Shown: positions 27,646 through 35,418 of the stretch, one piece after another
Position numbering within the stretch: position 1 is the first letter of the stretch
How the letters are laid out: every line of letters begins with the position of its first letter
Assembly (NCBI RefSeq): GCF_011926545.1
Contig: NZ_JAATIT010000003.1
Coordinates: 310,001 to 374,000 of the forward strand
Source of the DNA: Sphingopyxis italica
Lineage (GTDB): Bacteria > Pseudomonadota > Alphaproteobacteria > Sphingomonadales > Sphingomonadaceae
DNA length: 64,000 bases
Direction: 5' to 3'
The notes under the pieces: generated by a model
What the model was told of the DNA's origin: nothing
Database searches by the model: none
The model's input: only the letters and a program-made list of their open reading frames with translations
Position numbers and translations under genes: made by a program

Positions 27646-27671
27646 AATGCGGTCGGGGATCGAAAGGTTCC
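27646..27671 (-). promoter_or_regulatory. possible EcfG-type (general stress) promoter
   Basis: On the minus strand GGAAC (27671-27667) is followed after 17 bases by CATT (27649-27646). The alphaproteobacterial general stress sigma factor EcfG recognises GGAAC-N16/17-CGTT, so the -10 part has one mismatch. It would drive the GlsB-type gene starting at 27548. Confidence 0.3.
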
Positions 27672-27879
27672 CGGCCGGCCCTTTCAGGCGCGGCCGGGAA
27701 AAGGGGGATCGGTTCCTGATCGGGAACGTCTCCGGGTCGCAATATCGCCCTAAGCAGCGCAGTTTGACGCTGGTGTGACGAAAGTCACTGGCGCAAAATT
27801 AATTGCGGCGAGGGAGGAGGGGCGGGTAGACAGAAGGCGTGAACGCGGCGTTGGAGCATGGTCCCGTCGGACCGTATCT

Positions 27880-27990
27880 CGTCATCCCGGCGGAGGCCGG
27901 GATCTCACCCTCTCAACCTGACGCACCGGTGAGATCCCGGCCCCTTCGACTGCCTTGCAGGCGCTCAGGACAGGCTTCGCCGGGATGACG
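27880..27990. repeat. REP-type inverted repeat, long form with 33-base insert
   Basis: The left arm (27880-27909) matches the element at 8369 with one change. The right arm (27928-27990) is the same sequence split by 33 extra bases that begin CCTTCGACTGCC and end GGACAGGC. The insert is found at the identical place in the copy at 36374, differing there by one base. Confidence 0.88.
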
Positions 27991-28210
27991 ATCTAATCAA
28001 GAATGATAGATTCCAGGGGTCAATGCGGCCACTGCCGCAATACGGCCGGGCGCAAACGAAATGGGGGCCGGCATCGCTGCCAACCCCCACTATCCGGTTT
28101 TGCCCTGCTGGCTCCGTTCCACCTCATCCCGGTCCGCTTCTCTCGCGATCAGCGGCCCGCAAAACGATGCGTCACGGCGCCCGCCGGGAGCAATCCGGCG
28201 ACGGTTTGGT

Positions 28211-28230
28211 CGGCCCCCTTTCGGGGGCCG
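28211..28230 (-). other. perfect 8-bp hairpin with GNRA loop on the minus strand
   Basis: CGGCCCCC and GGGGGCCG flank a 4-base loop that reads GAAA on the minus strand, a GNRA tetraloop. The strand choice suggests a minus-strand transcript. No T-tract follows, so it is not a classic terminator. Confidence 0.45.
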
Positions 28231-28535
28231 GCCGCACCTGGAAAGCCCTTCATCATCTCTTCTTGCGTCCGCCGAAGCGGTCGCCCTCCAAGCGATGGAC
28301 TGCATTTCCTGTACCCGATCGGGTCCGTATCAACTCGTGGGAATCGCTACGTTCCGTGATCAGGCTACCGGTCGATTTCCTCGTAGGTCCGTCCGTTCTC
28401 TTCCGGCTAGTCTTGCAACTACCCTTGATGTCCCGGTGGTCCGACGTCTCTGTCGTCCGATGATTGGAAGCTGACACGAAGCGTTCGGGCCGCCAACAAA
28501 AAATGCACGAAAAGCCCCCGGAAACGGCCCGCACT

Positions 28536-28544
28536 TGTGGATAA
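28536..28544. other. single DnaA-box-like nonamer
   Basis: The bases read TGTGGATAA, the complement of TTATCCACA, the consensus DnaA box. Only one copy was seen, without an AT-rich unwinding region, so it is not evidence of an origin. Confidence 0.35.
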
Positions 28545-28684
28545 CTCCGGCATTAGCAACAAGCGGATTCGCCGCGGCATTTTTGTAACAGTGGCGCAGC
28601 ATTTTCGGATTCGGCAGCGCGCGATTCACGCCGACCATCGAGTCGCGAATCGACTGATATTGCTGCGACCTCCAGACGACTCGG

Positions 28685-28969
28685 TCAGCCGATGAAAATC
28701 TGAGCCAACACCCCAGCAACCGACAAGACAACAGCTACCACCGAAACCCCGAGCGCCCTTTTTGCTAACCTGTCGGTCGAGCGTGCGGACAACTCCGCAT
28801 GAGCAAGTGCGATGAGTGTGTTACACTCGGCTACGGAAGGCACCACCGATGCTTTGAGACGGTTTCGTTCGGCCTGCAGCGCATTGATGTGCGTTCGCAG
28901 ATCGCGATCGTTCAGCACGAATAGATCGGTCGTAACCAACTCTTGGTTACTTTTCGCTTCTTCTGGCAT
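28685..28969 (-). CDS. small tail-anchored hypothetical membrane protein
   Basis: A 94-residue protein not recognised. The N-terminal two-thirds is helical and charged (NDRDLRTHINALQAERNRL), compatible with a short coiled coil. The C-terminus is one membrane helix (VSVVAVVLSVAGVLAQIFIG) that ends the protein, giving a tail-anchored layout. The ATG at 28969 lies only two bases after the nadA stop, so it is co-transcribed and probably translationally coupled with nadA. No enzyme motif is visible. The codon use is less GC-biased than its neighbours, hinting at recent acquisition or weak selection. Confidence 0.65.
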   Translation of the reverse strand: MPEEAKSNQELVTTDLFVLNDRDLRTHINALQAERNRLKASVVPSVAECNTLIALAHAELSARSTDRLAKRALGVSVVAVVLSVAGVLAQIFIG

Positions 28970-28971
28970 TT

Positions 28972-29961
28972 TCACGCCCGGCCCAGATCGCCCTTGCCCA
29001 CCGTCCCCGACGCCATGTCGAGCATCCGGTCGAGGCTTTTGCGCGCGGCGAGGCGAAGCTCTTCGTCCATCTCGATCCTCGGCTGGAGGTCGCGGAGCGC
29101 GAGGTAGAGCTTCTCCATCGTGTTGAGCGCCATATAGGGGCAGATGTTGCAGTTGCAGTTGCCGTCGGCGCCGGGAGCGCCGATGAAATTCTTTTCGGGC
29201 AGCGCGAGCTCCATCTGGTGAATGATGTGCGGCTCGGTCGCGACGATCAGCGTGTCGCCGGGAAAATTCTTCGCGAACTGCAATATGCCGCTCGTCGAGC
29301 CGACATAATCGGCATGGTCGACGATATGCGGCGGGCATTCGGGGTGCGCCGCGACCGGCGCGCCCGGGTGCTGCGCCTTCAGCTTCAGAAGCTCGGTCTC
29401 GCTGAACGCCTCGTGGACGATGCACACGCCGGGCCACAGCAGCATCTCGCGGCCGAACTTGCGGTTGAGATAGCCGCCGAGATGGCGGTCGGGGCCGAAG
29501 ATGATCTTCTGGCTCTCGGGGATCTGGCTGATGATCGTTTCGGCGCTCGACGAGGTGACGATGACGTCGCTGAGCGCCTTCACCGCCGCCGAGCAGTTGA
29601 TGTAGGTCAGCGCGATATGATCGGGATGCGCTTCGCGGAAGCGCTTGAACTGTTCGGGCGGACAGCTGTCCTCGAGGCTGCATCCCGCGTCCATGTCGGG
29701 CAGAACCACGATCTTTTCGGGGCTCAGGATCTTCGCGGTCTCGGCCATGAATTTGACGCCGCAAAAGGCGATGACGTCGGCGTCGGTCTCCGCCGCCTTG
29801 CGCGACAGCTCGAGCGAATCGCCGACGAAATCGGCGAGGTCCTGAATTTCGGGCTTCTGGTAATAATGCGCGAGGATGACGGCGTTGCGTTCCTTGCGGA
29901 GGCGCTCGATTTCGGCGCGCAGGTCGAGGCCCGAGAGATTCTCGCGGATGGGAGCAGTCAT
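28972..29961 (-). CDS. nadA: quinolinate synthase A
   Basis: NadA condenses iminoaspartate with dihydroxyacetone phosphate to quinolinate in de novo NAD synthesis, using an oxygen-sensitive [4Fe-4S] cluster. The 329-residue protein has ILAHYYQKPEIQDLADFVGDS, VVLPDMDAGCSLEDSCP, HPECPP and a C-terminal CNCNICPYMALNTMEKL. The cluster cysteines are expected in GVKFM/DMDAGCS, PGVCIV/HPEC and the CNCNICP region. nadB and nadC are not in the window. It is followed two bases later by a small membrane protein gene. The start ATG at 29961 is the first in frame, and the length is typical. Confidence 0.96.
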   Translation of the reverse strand: MTAPIRENLSGLDLRAEIERLRKERNAVILAHYYQKPEIQDLADFVGDSLELSRKAAETDADVIAFCGVKFMAETAKILSPEKIVVLPDMDAGCSLEDSCPPEQFKRFREAHPDHIALTYINCSAAVKALSDVIVTSSSAETIISQIPESQKIIFGPDRHLGGYLNRKFGREMLLWPGVCIVHEAFSETELLKLKAQHPGAPVAAHPECPPHIVDHADYVGSTSGILQFAKNFPGDTLIVATEPHIIHQMELALPEKNFIGAPGADGNCNCNICPYMALNTMEKLYLALRDLQPRIEMDEELRLAARKSLDRMLDMASGTVGKGDLGRA

Positions 29962-30028
29962 GGCATTTCCTTATATGGCTTAGCCTTGGCGCCCCCCCTA
30001 CACCGCGACCCGCGACAGGGCAACGCGG

Positions 30029-30742
30029 TCAACCGCCGGCGAGCCGCTCCGCGAGCGCGATGACGGGAGGCGTCATCGACAAAAGATAGATGGTGAGCCG
30101 CACCGCGATGACAACCGCCGCGACCGCTTGCGTCGCCGGATGCACCCTGCCGAGCGTGCGGCGGTCGTAGAGCGCGATGATGCCGACGACGCCGAGCTGC
30201 ACCAGCCCGACCGGAATGTCCGACCAGCCGATCATCAGAGGCATCGGAAGCAGCCGCCCCAGCGCGGGTTCGAGGATCACGATGGTCGCCCCGATCATCA
30301 GCCGCCGGTGCCAGTCGGTCGCGCGGCGCCGCCGGATCGCCCACGCGACCATCGCGCCGAAGACCAGCGACTCGGTCACGGTCAGCGCGAGAAAATAGGG
30401 CGGCGTGAAAAAGGGCGGGAAACGGTTCAGTACGAGCGACGCGACGCCGGTAAAGATGCCAAGGCCGGTGATGAAGATCGCCAGCAACCCGCCGATCCGT
30501 CCGAGTTGACGGTGCCGCGCCAGATTATCACGCGTCACCAGCGCCGGCTGCGCGATCAGCAGCGCGAGCCACGCGAGCATCGCCACCCCGTGGACATGCA
30601 CCCAAAAGGGCGCCGCGACCGGATCGACGAAGCCCCGCAGCGCGAATTGCAGGAAACCGAATACGATGAAGACCGCGAGGCCGATCGCCATCCGGTGCCA
30701 GAAAAGCTCGGCGCGCGCGGCGCCCCCTGCAGCTGTAGCCAT
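30029..30742 (-). CDS. uncharacterised multi-helix membrane protein
   Basis: A 237-residue protein with about seven hydrophobic helices. The pattern HVHGVAMLAWLALLIAQP followed by RHRQLGRIGG is seen in small families of unknown function that may bind heme through the conserved histidines, but this is not established. The ATG at 30742 is preferred because AGGGGA lies six bases upstream; another ATG two codons earlier (30748) and further ones upstream are alternatives. It follows the DUF4230 gene after 64 bp and could be the last gene of that operon. Confidence 0.7.
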   Translation of the reverse strand: MATAAGGAARAELFWHRMAIGLAVFIVFGFLQFALRGFVDPVAAPFWVHVHGVAMLAWLALLIAQPALVTRDNLARHRQLGRIGGLLAIFITGLGIFTGVASLVLNRFPPFFTPPYFLALTVTESLVFGAMVAWAIRRRRATDWHRRLMIGATIVILEPALGRLLPMPLMIGWSDIPVGLVQLGVVGIIALYDRRTLGRVHPATQAVAAVVIAVRLTIYLLSMTPPVIALAERLAGG

Positions 30743-30806
30743 GCCCATTCCCCTGCCCGACCCGGCGGGAGAATAGCGTAGCGGCAAAAGCGCGAAAGCC
30801 GGGTTT

Positions 30807-31421
30807 TTACCCAGTCGATGCGTTGGCGAAGCGCGCGGTCACCTTGGCGTCGATACCCGCGGCCTTCAGCGGCATGGCGAAGCTCTGCTCGATCGCGGTG
30901 CGCGCCGCACCTTGCGCGAGGCGCATCGGCGTCGTGCCCTTCGCCTGCTTGATCAGTTCCTCCTGCGCGCGCTTGCGGTTGGCGGCGTCGAGCGTCTTTT
31001 CGGCATCGGTCAGCGTCAGCAAAATCTCGCCGTCGCGATATTCGCTGATCGCATCGATGTCGATCTCGGGACCCGCAAGCCGCAGCGGCGGCAGGGTGAC
31101 GGTCAGCGCGCTGGTCGCCGCGTCCCAGTCGAGGTCCGACTGCTTCAGCTTGCCGAGGTCGAGCTCATAACGGACCGTGCCCGGCATGATCAGCGTTTTT
31201 TTCGCGCTGAACCCTAGCCGGCTCTGCGTCGAGGTCACCACCGCGACATAGCGCGCGGTGAAGGGCACGAGGACATTCTGTTCCTGCAATCCCTGGAGGC
31301 TAGCGGCGACTACGGTTTCGGGGTCATAGCCGCGCTGCCAGTCCTGCCACGCGCGCCAGCCGAAGAACAGCGCGAGCGCAAGGATCGCGACGAGCGCAGC
31401 GCGGAACGGGCCCTTGTTCAT
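30807..31421 (-). CDS. DUF4230 domain protein
   Basis: A 204-residue protein with one N-terminal membrane helix (AALVAILALALFFGWRAW) and a DUF4230 domain outside the membrane. The recognisable part is LGFSAKKTLIMPGTVRYELDLGKL, and the C-terminus is helical with TPMRLAQGAARTAIEQ. The function of the family is unknown. The start ATG overlaps the stop of the upstream metallo-beta-lactamase-fold gene (ATGA), so the two are coupled. Confidence 0.85.
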   Translation of the reverse strand: MNKGPFRAALVAILALALFFGWRAWQDWQRGYDPETVVAASLQGLQEQNVLVPFTARYVAVVTSTQSRLGFSAKKTLIMPGTVRYELDLGKLKQSDLDWDAATSALTVTLPPLRLAGPEIDIDAISEYRDGEILLTLTDAEKTLDAANRKRAQEELIKQAKGTTPMRLAQGAARTAIEQSFAMPLKAAGIDAKVTARFANASTG

Positions 31422-32347
31422 GCCACCAGCCTCCAGCTTTCGGCATCGCGCGCGACGCGGCCGCGATTTTCGAGATCGATGAGATGCGCGAGCACCGAGC
31501 GGCCGGCGGCGCCCGTCAACCGCGGGTCGAGCCCCTTGTACATTTGTTTCACCATCTCGGGGATGACGCTTGTCCCCTTTTCGAGTTCCCGCAATATCTG
31601 CCGCTCGCGCTGCTTGCGATGGCCGAGCATGCCGCGCACCAGTTGCCGCGGCTTGGTCACCGCGGGGCCGTGCGCCGGATAATAGACGCGGTCCTCGCGG
31701 TCATAGAGTTTCGACAGGCTCGCCATATAGGCCGCCATGTCGCCATCGGGCGGGCTGACGACGCTGGTCGACCAGGCCATGACATGATCGCCGGTGAACA
31801 GCGCCCCCGTCTCGACAAGTGCGAAACAGAGATGGTTCGACGTATGCCCCGGCGTCGCGACCGCCTCGATCGTCCAGCCGTCGCCCGAAATCCGTTCGCC
31901 GTCGGCGAGGACGCGGTCGGGCGCATAATCGGGGTCGAACGCCGAATCGGCACGCGGACCGTCGTCGGACAGCGCCAGCGGCGCGCAGCCGATGATCGGC
32001 GCGCCCGTCGCTTCCTTGAGCGGCGCGGCGGCGGGCGAATGATCGCGGTGCGTGTGGGTGCAGAGGATCGCGGCGACACGCTGGCCCTCAACGGCGCGCA
32101 ATATCGCATCGACGTGCCCCACGCCGTTGATGTCGGCGGGATCGCCGATGCTCATGCCCGACCCGGTCGGACCCGGATCGATCACCGCGACGTCGCGGCC
32201 CGCCCCGACAATCCACGTCTGGGTGCCGGTGAAGGTGTAGGGCGACGGGTTCGGCGCGAGCACGCGGCGCACGAGCGGCTCGTGCTGCTCGCACTCGCCG
32301 GCGCGGATGCTGTCGGGCCAGGGCTTTTCTTCGCTCATGCCCATCAT
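31418..32347 (-). CDS. metallo-beta-lactamase-fold hydrolase
   Basis: A 309-residue MBL-fold protein of the LACTB2/glyoxalase II-like group. The metal motif is CTHTHRDH (HxHxDH), with further ligands in ATPGHTSNH, FTGDHVM and a C-terminal histidine in YPAHGP. The final domain (MVKQMYKG, AGRSVLAHLIDLENRG) resembles the winged-helix C-terminal domain of LACTB2-type proteins. Possible substrates are thioesters or nucleic acid; unresolved. Three closely spaced starts exist (32347, 32344, 32338), none with a clear ribosome binding site. It is coupled to the DUF4230 gene. Confidence 0.88.
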   Translation of the reverse strand: MMGMSEEKPWPDSIRAGECEQHEPLVRRVLAPNPSPYTFTGTQTWIVGAGRDVAVIDPGPTGSGMSIGDPADINGVGHVDAILRAVEGQRVAAILCTHTHRDHSPAAAPLKEATGAPIIGCAPLALSDDGPRADSAFDPDYAPDRVLADGERISGDGWTIEAVATPGHTSNHLCFALVETGALFTGDHVMAWSTSVVSPPDGDMAAYMASLSKLYDREDRVYYPAHGPAVTKPRQLVRGMLGHRKQRERQILRELEKGTSVIPEMVKQMYKGLDPRLTGAAGRSVLAHLIDLENRGRVARDAESWRLVA

Positions 32348-32398
32348 GTGGCATCGCGCGCCGCGAAGGAAAAGGGATAGGCCTCAAAAAGAGGCTGC

Positions 32399-32428
32399 AA
32401 AAAAGGGGGCGACATCGCCGCCCCCTTT
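32399..32428 (-). terminator. intrinsic terminator after the M56 gene
   Basis: GGGGGCG (32405-32411) pairs with CGCCCCC (32419-32425). On the minus strand the stem is followed by six T residues (32404-32399). A second small stem (GCCTC-aaaaa-GAGGC) lies just beyond. It ends the BlaI/M56 transcript about 60 bases after the stop. Confidence 0.88.
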
Positions 32429-32488
32429 CCCCGCCCCTGCGCCGGCCCCACCGGGGAGCGGAGGCCAGCGTCGAAGCCAGTAGTCGGG

Positions 32489-34165
32489 CTAGTGGCCCGA
32501 TTTCTCCATATCGGCCATCGCCTTGTCGAGGTCGGCGGCGACCTTGGCGCGCATGTCCTCCGACATCGTCTGGGCCCATTTGCTTTTGGCGAAGGACTCG
32601 CGCGTCTTCTTGAGCGCCGACAGGCGAGCCGCCCGGCTCTCTGCCGTGTCGCCGCACGCGAACATATAGACGCTGCTGCGCTTGTCGCCGTCGGCCTCTT
32701 CGCGATTGACGACCGGCGCCGCCGGCCTGCCGTCGCCGCATTTGCTGATGACCCGCGTCTTGCCGTCCGTCGTCCAAGCGCCGTGCGCTATCGGGGGGAT
32801 GGGCGGCATCGGGGGCATTGGCGCCATGACGGTACGGATCCGCTCGCTGCGCTTCGCTTCCAGCCGGTCGGCGATCGCCTCGGCGCGCTTGTGCGAAATG
32901 CCCTGTTCCTTGAGCGTCGCGAGCACATCGTCGCGCGACAGGCTGCCGGGGGTGCGGATTTCGATGCGGCGCGCCTGATCCTTGCCGTCGACCCGCGCGG
33001 ACATCGCCGCGGGCGCCTTCTCATTCGCCGCCTCCTCGCGGATCACGATGCGATGCACGTCGCGCGTCGTGCCCCTATCGTCGGTCGTGACATCGTCGTT
33101 GTGCTCGGTGAAAACCATGACATCCGGAGCGTCGGGCGCTTCGGGGGACAGCGGCGCTTCGGGAGGGGCGGGCGGCGCCGGGACATCGGCGGTCTGCGCC
33201 TTCGCCATGACGATTCCCGAGGGAACGAGCGTCGCGGTCGCCCCGAGCACCGCCAGCGTCGCGCCGCCGACGAGCAAGCGGCCGGCAAGGCCGCGCTTTT
33301 TCGAAATATCCTGCCGCGTCAACATCGTCAGCCTCTCCTGCAGATTGTCGTGCACCGCCATCGGCGCGGCGAGCGACAGGCGCGGGCCCACCGCCGCCTT
33401 GACGATCGCGGTGGCGTAGCGGGCGGCGCGGGCGGCGCGCATATTCTGGTCGGCCATCGTCAGCACGCGCGCGTCGCACGCCGCCTCCTGATCGAAACGA
33501 AAGGCGCGGATCGCGCGCCACGCGAACGGATTGAACCATTGCGACGCCAGCATCACGAGCGCCGCGGCATTGGCCCACAAATCGCCGTGGCGGTGATGCG
33601 CCAGTTCGTGATCGATCGCGAGCGCGCGCTCCTCGGCGACGTAGCGCGCGAAGAAATCATGCGGCACCGCGACAAATCGCCGCCACAGGCCGAATGCGAC
33701 CGGGCCGTCAATCGCGTCGGTCATCACCAGCCGGATCGAGCCGATCGGCTCGAGCTCGACCGCTTCTTCGAGGACGGCTTGGCGAAAACGGCGATCCGCC
33801 ACCAGCGCGGCAACCAGCACCGCGATCATCCCGGCAACCCATGCACCGAACGCAAGCGACATCAGGTCAAACGGCCCCCAGGAATAGGACAGCGCCGAAG
33901 AGCCCGCGTCCACCGCCTGCGGTCCCACGGTCCAATGAATAACCGTCGTTTCGGGCGATGTCGCAGCCACCTGAGGCGTGACCGGGTCGGCAAGGGGCAG
34001 CGGCGGCAGGATGAGGCGCAGCGCCGGGATCAGCCATAGCGAATAGGTCAGCCGCGCGCCGAAATGGCGGGCGAAGGGCTTGCGGATCAGCAGCACCGCG
34101 AGGACGAGGAGCGCGGTGGTGAACATCGTGTCGCTCCACGCCTGCATCAGCGTCGCGGCGCTCAC
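32489..34165 (-). CDS. M56 family (BlaR1/MecR1-like) membrane metallopeptidase
   Basis: A 558-residue membrane protease of the BlaR1/MecR1 type. N-terminal helices (TALLVLAVLLI and YSLWLIPALRLIL) and a third near residues 100-120 precede the zinc motif HELAHHRHGD, with FDQEAACDARVL as the downstream acidic ligand region. A fourth helix (LLVGGATLAVLGATATLV) leads to a C-terminal part of about 240 residues. This part is rich in Pro and charged residues, and no penicillin-binding SxxK/KTG pattern was seen, so it is probably not a beta-lactam sensor. The start overlaps the BlaI-type gene stop (ATGA). Confidence 0.9.
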   Translation of the reverse strand: MSAATLMQAWSDTMFTTALLVLAVLLIRKPFARHFGARLTYSLWLIPALRLILPPLPLADPVTPQVAATSPETTVIHWTVGPQAVDAGSSALSYSWGPFDLMSLAFGAWVAGMIAVLVAALVADRRFRQAVLEEAVELEPIGSIRLVMTDAIDGPVAFGLWRRFVAVPHDFFARYVAEERALAIDHELAHHRHGDLWANAAALVMLASQWFNPFAWRAIRAFRFDQEAACDARVLTMADQNMRAARAARYATAIVKAAVGPRLSLAAPMAVHDNLQERLTMLTRQDISKKRGLAGRLLVGGATLAVLGATATLVPSGIVMAKAQTADVPAPPAPPEAPLSPEAPDAPDVMVFTEHNDDVTTDDRGTTRDVHRIVIREEAANEKAPAAMSARVDGKDQARRIEIRTPGSLSRDDVLATLKEQGISHKRAEAIADRLEAKRSERIRTVMAPMPPMPPIPPIAHGAWTTDGKTRVISKCGDGRPAAPVVNREEADGDKRSSVYMFACGDTAESRAARLSALKKTRESFAKSKWAQTMSEDMRAKVAADLDKAMADMEKSGH

Positions 34166-34530
34166 GACTTGAGCTTCTTCAAGAGTGCTTCGATCTCGGC
34201 GATGTCGGTGTCGGAGAGCGCCTCGCGGTCGGCGAGATGCGCGATCAACGGGCTGACACGGCCGCCGAACAGGCGGTCGACGAAACGCTGCGATTCCTCG
34301 CCGACGGCATCGGCGCGCTCGATCGCGGGACTATAGAGATAACGCCGGCCGTCGGCCTCGGCCGTTACCGCGCCTTTCTGGACCAGCCGCGCGAGCAGCG
34401 TCTTCACCGTCGCCTGCGTCCAGCCGTTGATCGTGCCGATGCGCCGGGTCAGGTCGGCGGCGGTCTGCGGGGCTTTGTCCCACAGCGCCGACAGAACCTG
34501 CATCTCCGACTCGCTTGCTCGTTCTGCCAT
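34162..34530 (-). CDS. BlaI/MecI/CopY family transcriptional repressor
   Basis: A 122-residue winged-helix repressor. The recognition region reads INGWTQATVKTLLARLVQKG, as in BlaI and CopY, and the C-terminus (LSDTDIAEIEALLKKL) is the dimerisation helix. The ATG at 34530 has the strong ribosome binding site GGAGGGG, which rules out the seven-codon upstream extension. It is translationally coupled to the M56 protease, which in this family cleaves or triggers cleavage of the repressor. A perfect operator lies 36 bases upstream, so autoregulation is expected. No beta-lactamase or copper gene is adjacent. Confidence 0.94.
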   Translation of the reverse strand: MAERASESEMQVLSALWDKAPQTAADLTRRIGTINGWTQATVKTLLARLVQKGAVTAEADGRRYLYSPAIERADAVGEESQRFVDRLFGGRVSPLIAHLADREALSDTDIAEIEALLKKLKS

Positions 34531-34565
34531 GCGGACCCCTCCCATTGGCACTGTCGATCTGATGC

Positions 34566-34581
34566 GACTACAAATGTAGTC
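34566..34581. promoter_or_regulatory. BlaI/MecI/CopY-type operator
   Basis: GACTACAAATGTAGTC is a perfect inverted repeat (7-base arms, 2-base centre) containing the family core TACA-nn-TGTA. It lies upstream of the repressor gene and should mediate its autoregulation. Confidence 0.85.
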
Positions 34582-34843
34582 AAAGGGCTGAACGCTTGCT
34601 GAACGAAGCGGATGTCCATTTGTCCGTCATCTGTCGGAAAATTTGACACACTCGGCCGCAGGTAAGAAATCGCTAACCAGCGTCCCGCTCAAAAATCCGT
34701 GAGCACCGCAAACTGGCATGGCATTTGTATAATATCATTTGTTCCCGAGTGTTCCGCTCAACTGGAGCGGTGGGGGGTATCAGTCTGGTCCCTGATGCCC
34801 CCTGCCCCCACCCGGGAAAACCCCACTTGCCCCCGATGCGGAC

Positions 34844-34876
34844 GGGGGGCGGAGCGGCCGAACGGCCCCGCCCCCC
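34844..34876 (-). terminator. GC-rich hairpin after the NsrR-type gene, possible terminator
   Basis: A run starting GGGGGGCGG (34844) folds against a run ending CGCCCCCC (34876), with GGCC-gaac-GGCC at the tip. It starts 10 bases after the stop codon. It lacks a T-tract, so transcript stabilisation or Rho-linked ending is equally possible. Confidence 0.45.
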
Positions 34877-34885
34877 GGATGCTTT

Positions 34886-35320
34886 TCAGCTCGAAATTTC
34901 GGGAACGCCGAACAGCGCGGCAAAATCGCGTCGCTTTTTCAGCAGATCGTCGAGGCTGTAGCCATCGAGCACCTGCATGAAGGCTGTAAGTGCCTCGGCG
35001 AGCGCGCCCGTCAGTCCGCACGCGGGCGCGACGATGCAGCCGCCGCAATCGACGAGCTCGAAGCCCTCCTCGGTATGGCGCACCACCGCGCCGACGTTGA
35101 TCTCGGCTGCCGGTCGCGCGAGCCGGACGCCGCCGAAGCGGCCGCGCACGCTCTCCAGATAGCCCGCGTTCACCAGATCGTTGACCACCTTCATCAAATG
35201 GTTCTGCGATACGCCATAGGCGCGCGAAATTTCCGAGATCGCGCTGAGGCGCGCGTCATCCTGCGCCCCCACATAGAGGAGCACGCGCATCGCATAATCG
35301 GTGTAGCGCGTCAGGCGCAT
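34886..35320 (-). CDS. Rrf2 family regulator, NsrR-like (nitric oxide sensing)
   Basis: A 144-residue Rrf2 regulator. The N-terminus MRLTRYTDYAMRVLLYVG and the winged helix (YGVSQNHLMKVVNDLVNAGYLESVRGRFGGVRLA) are typical of NsrR. Three cysteines in DCGGCIVAPACGL (C-x2-C-x5-C) are the likely [Fe-S] ligands. NsrR represses nitric oxide defence genes until NO damages its cluster. It is divergent from two haemoglobin genes, and the shared spacer has several NsrR-like half-sites, supporting the assignment over IscR. Confidence 0.9.
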   Translation of the reverse strand: MRLTRYTDYAMRVLLYVGAQDDARLSAISEISRAYGVSQNHLMKVVNDLVNAGYLESVRGRFGGVRLARPAAEINVGAVVRHTEEGFELVDCGGCIVAPACGLTGALAEALTAFMQVLDGYSLDDLLKKRRDFAALFGVPEISS

Positions 35321-35350
35321 CGCAATCCTTCAAATCCGCTTCGACCATAT

Positions 35351-35404
35351 ATGTATTTTTGTTGCATGTTTCAAATCACAGCAATACATGCGCATCAAAT
35401 ACAT
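35351..35404. promoter_or_regulatory. NsrR-like half-sites in the nsrR/haemoglobin spacer
   Basis: ATGTATTT (35351-35358), AATACAT (35383-35389) and AAATACAT (35397-35404) resemble the NsrR half-site ATGyATTT and its complement. They lie between the divergent starts at 35320 and 35419, the last almost at the globin start, fitting repression of both directions. Confidence 0.6.
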
Positions 35405-35418
35405 GATTGGAGCGAGTC

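Larger units (their letters stand above)
27549..28684. other. 1.1 kb stretch without a convincing gene
   Basis: No frame here has the codon bias of the neighbours. It contains a possible stress promoter, a GC-rich hairpin (about 27670-27705), a REP element (27880-27990), a perfect hairpin with a GAAA loop on the minus strand (28211-28230) and a DnaA-box-like nonamer (28536-28544). From about 28250 to 28530 the minus strand can be read as a small, very basic protein ending FGGRKKR, but codon use there is atypical (AGA, ATA, ACA). A structured RNA is equally possible. Confidence 0.6.
34531..34885. other. 355 bp intergenic region between the BlaI-type and NsrR-type genes
   Basis: No gene was found. 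Besides the operator at 34566, the region has an AT-rich patch with TATAAT at 34728, no matching -35, and a long GC-rich hairpin at 34844-34876 just downstream of the NsrR-type stop. Confidence 0.6.

Noticed and set aside
28250..28530. tmRNA or RNase P RNA in the gene-poor stretch
   Set aside because: No tag-peptide coding sequence, no T-arm sequence and none of the conserved RNase P segments (such as GAGGAAAGTCC) were found.
28536..28544. DnaA box as a sign of a replication origin
   Set aside because: Only one box, no AT-rich region and none of the usual origin neighbour genes.
34728..34733. TATAAT in the BlaI/NsrR spacer as a plus-strand promoter
   Set aside because: No -35 at suitable distance, and no plus-strand gene starts before the convergent minus-strand regulator.
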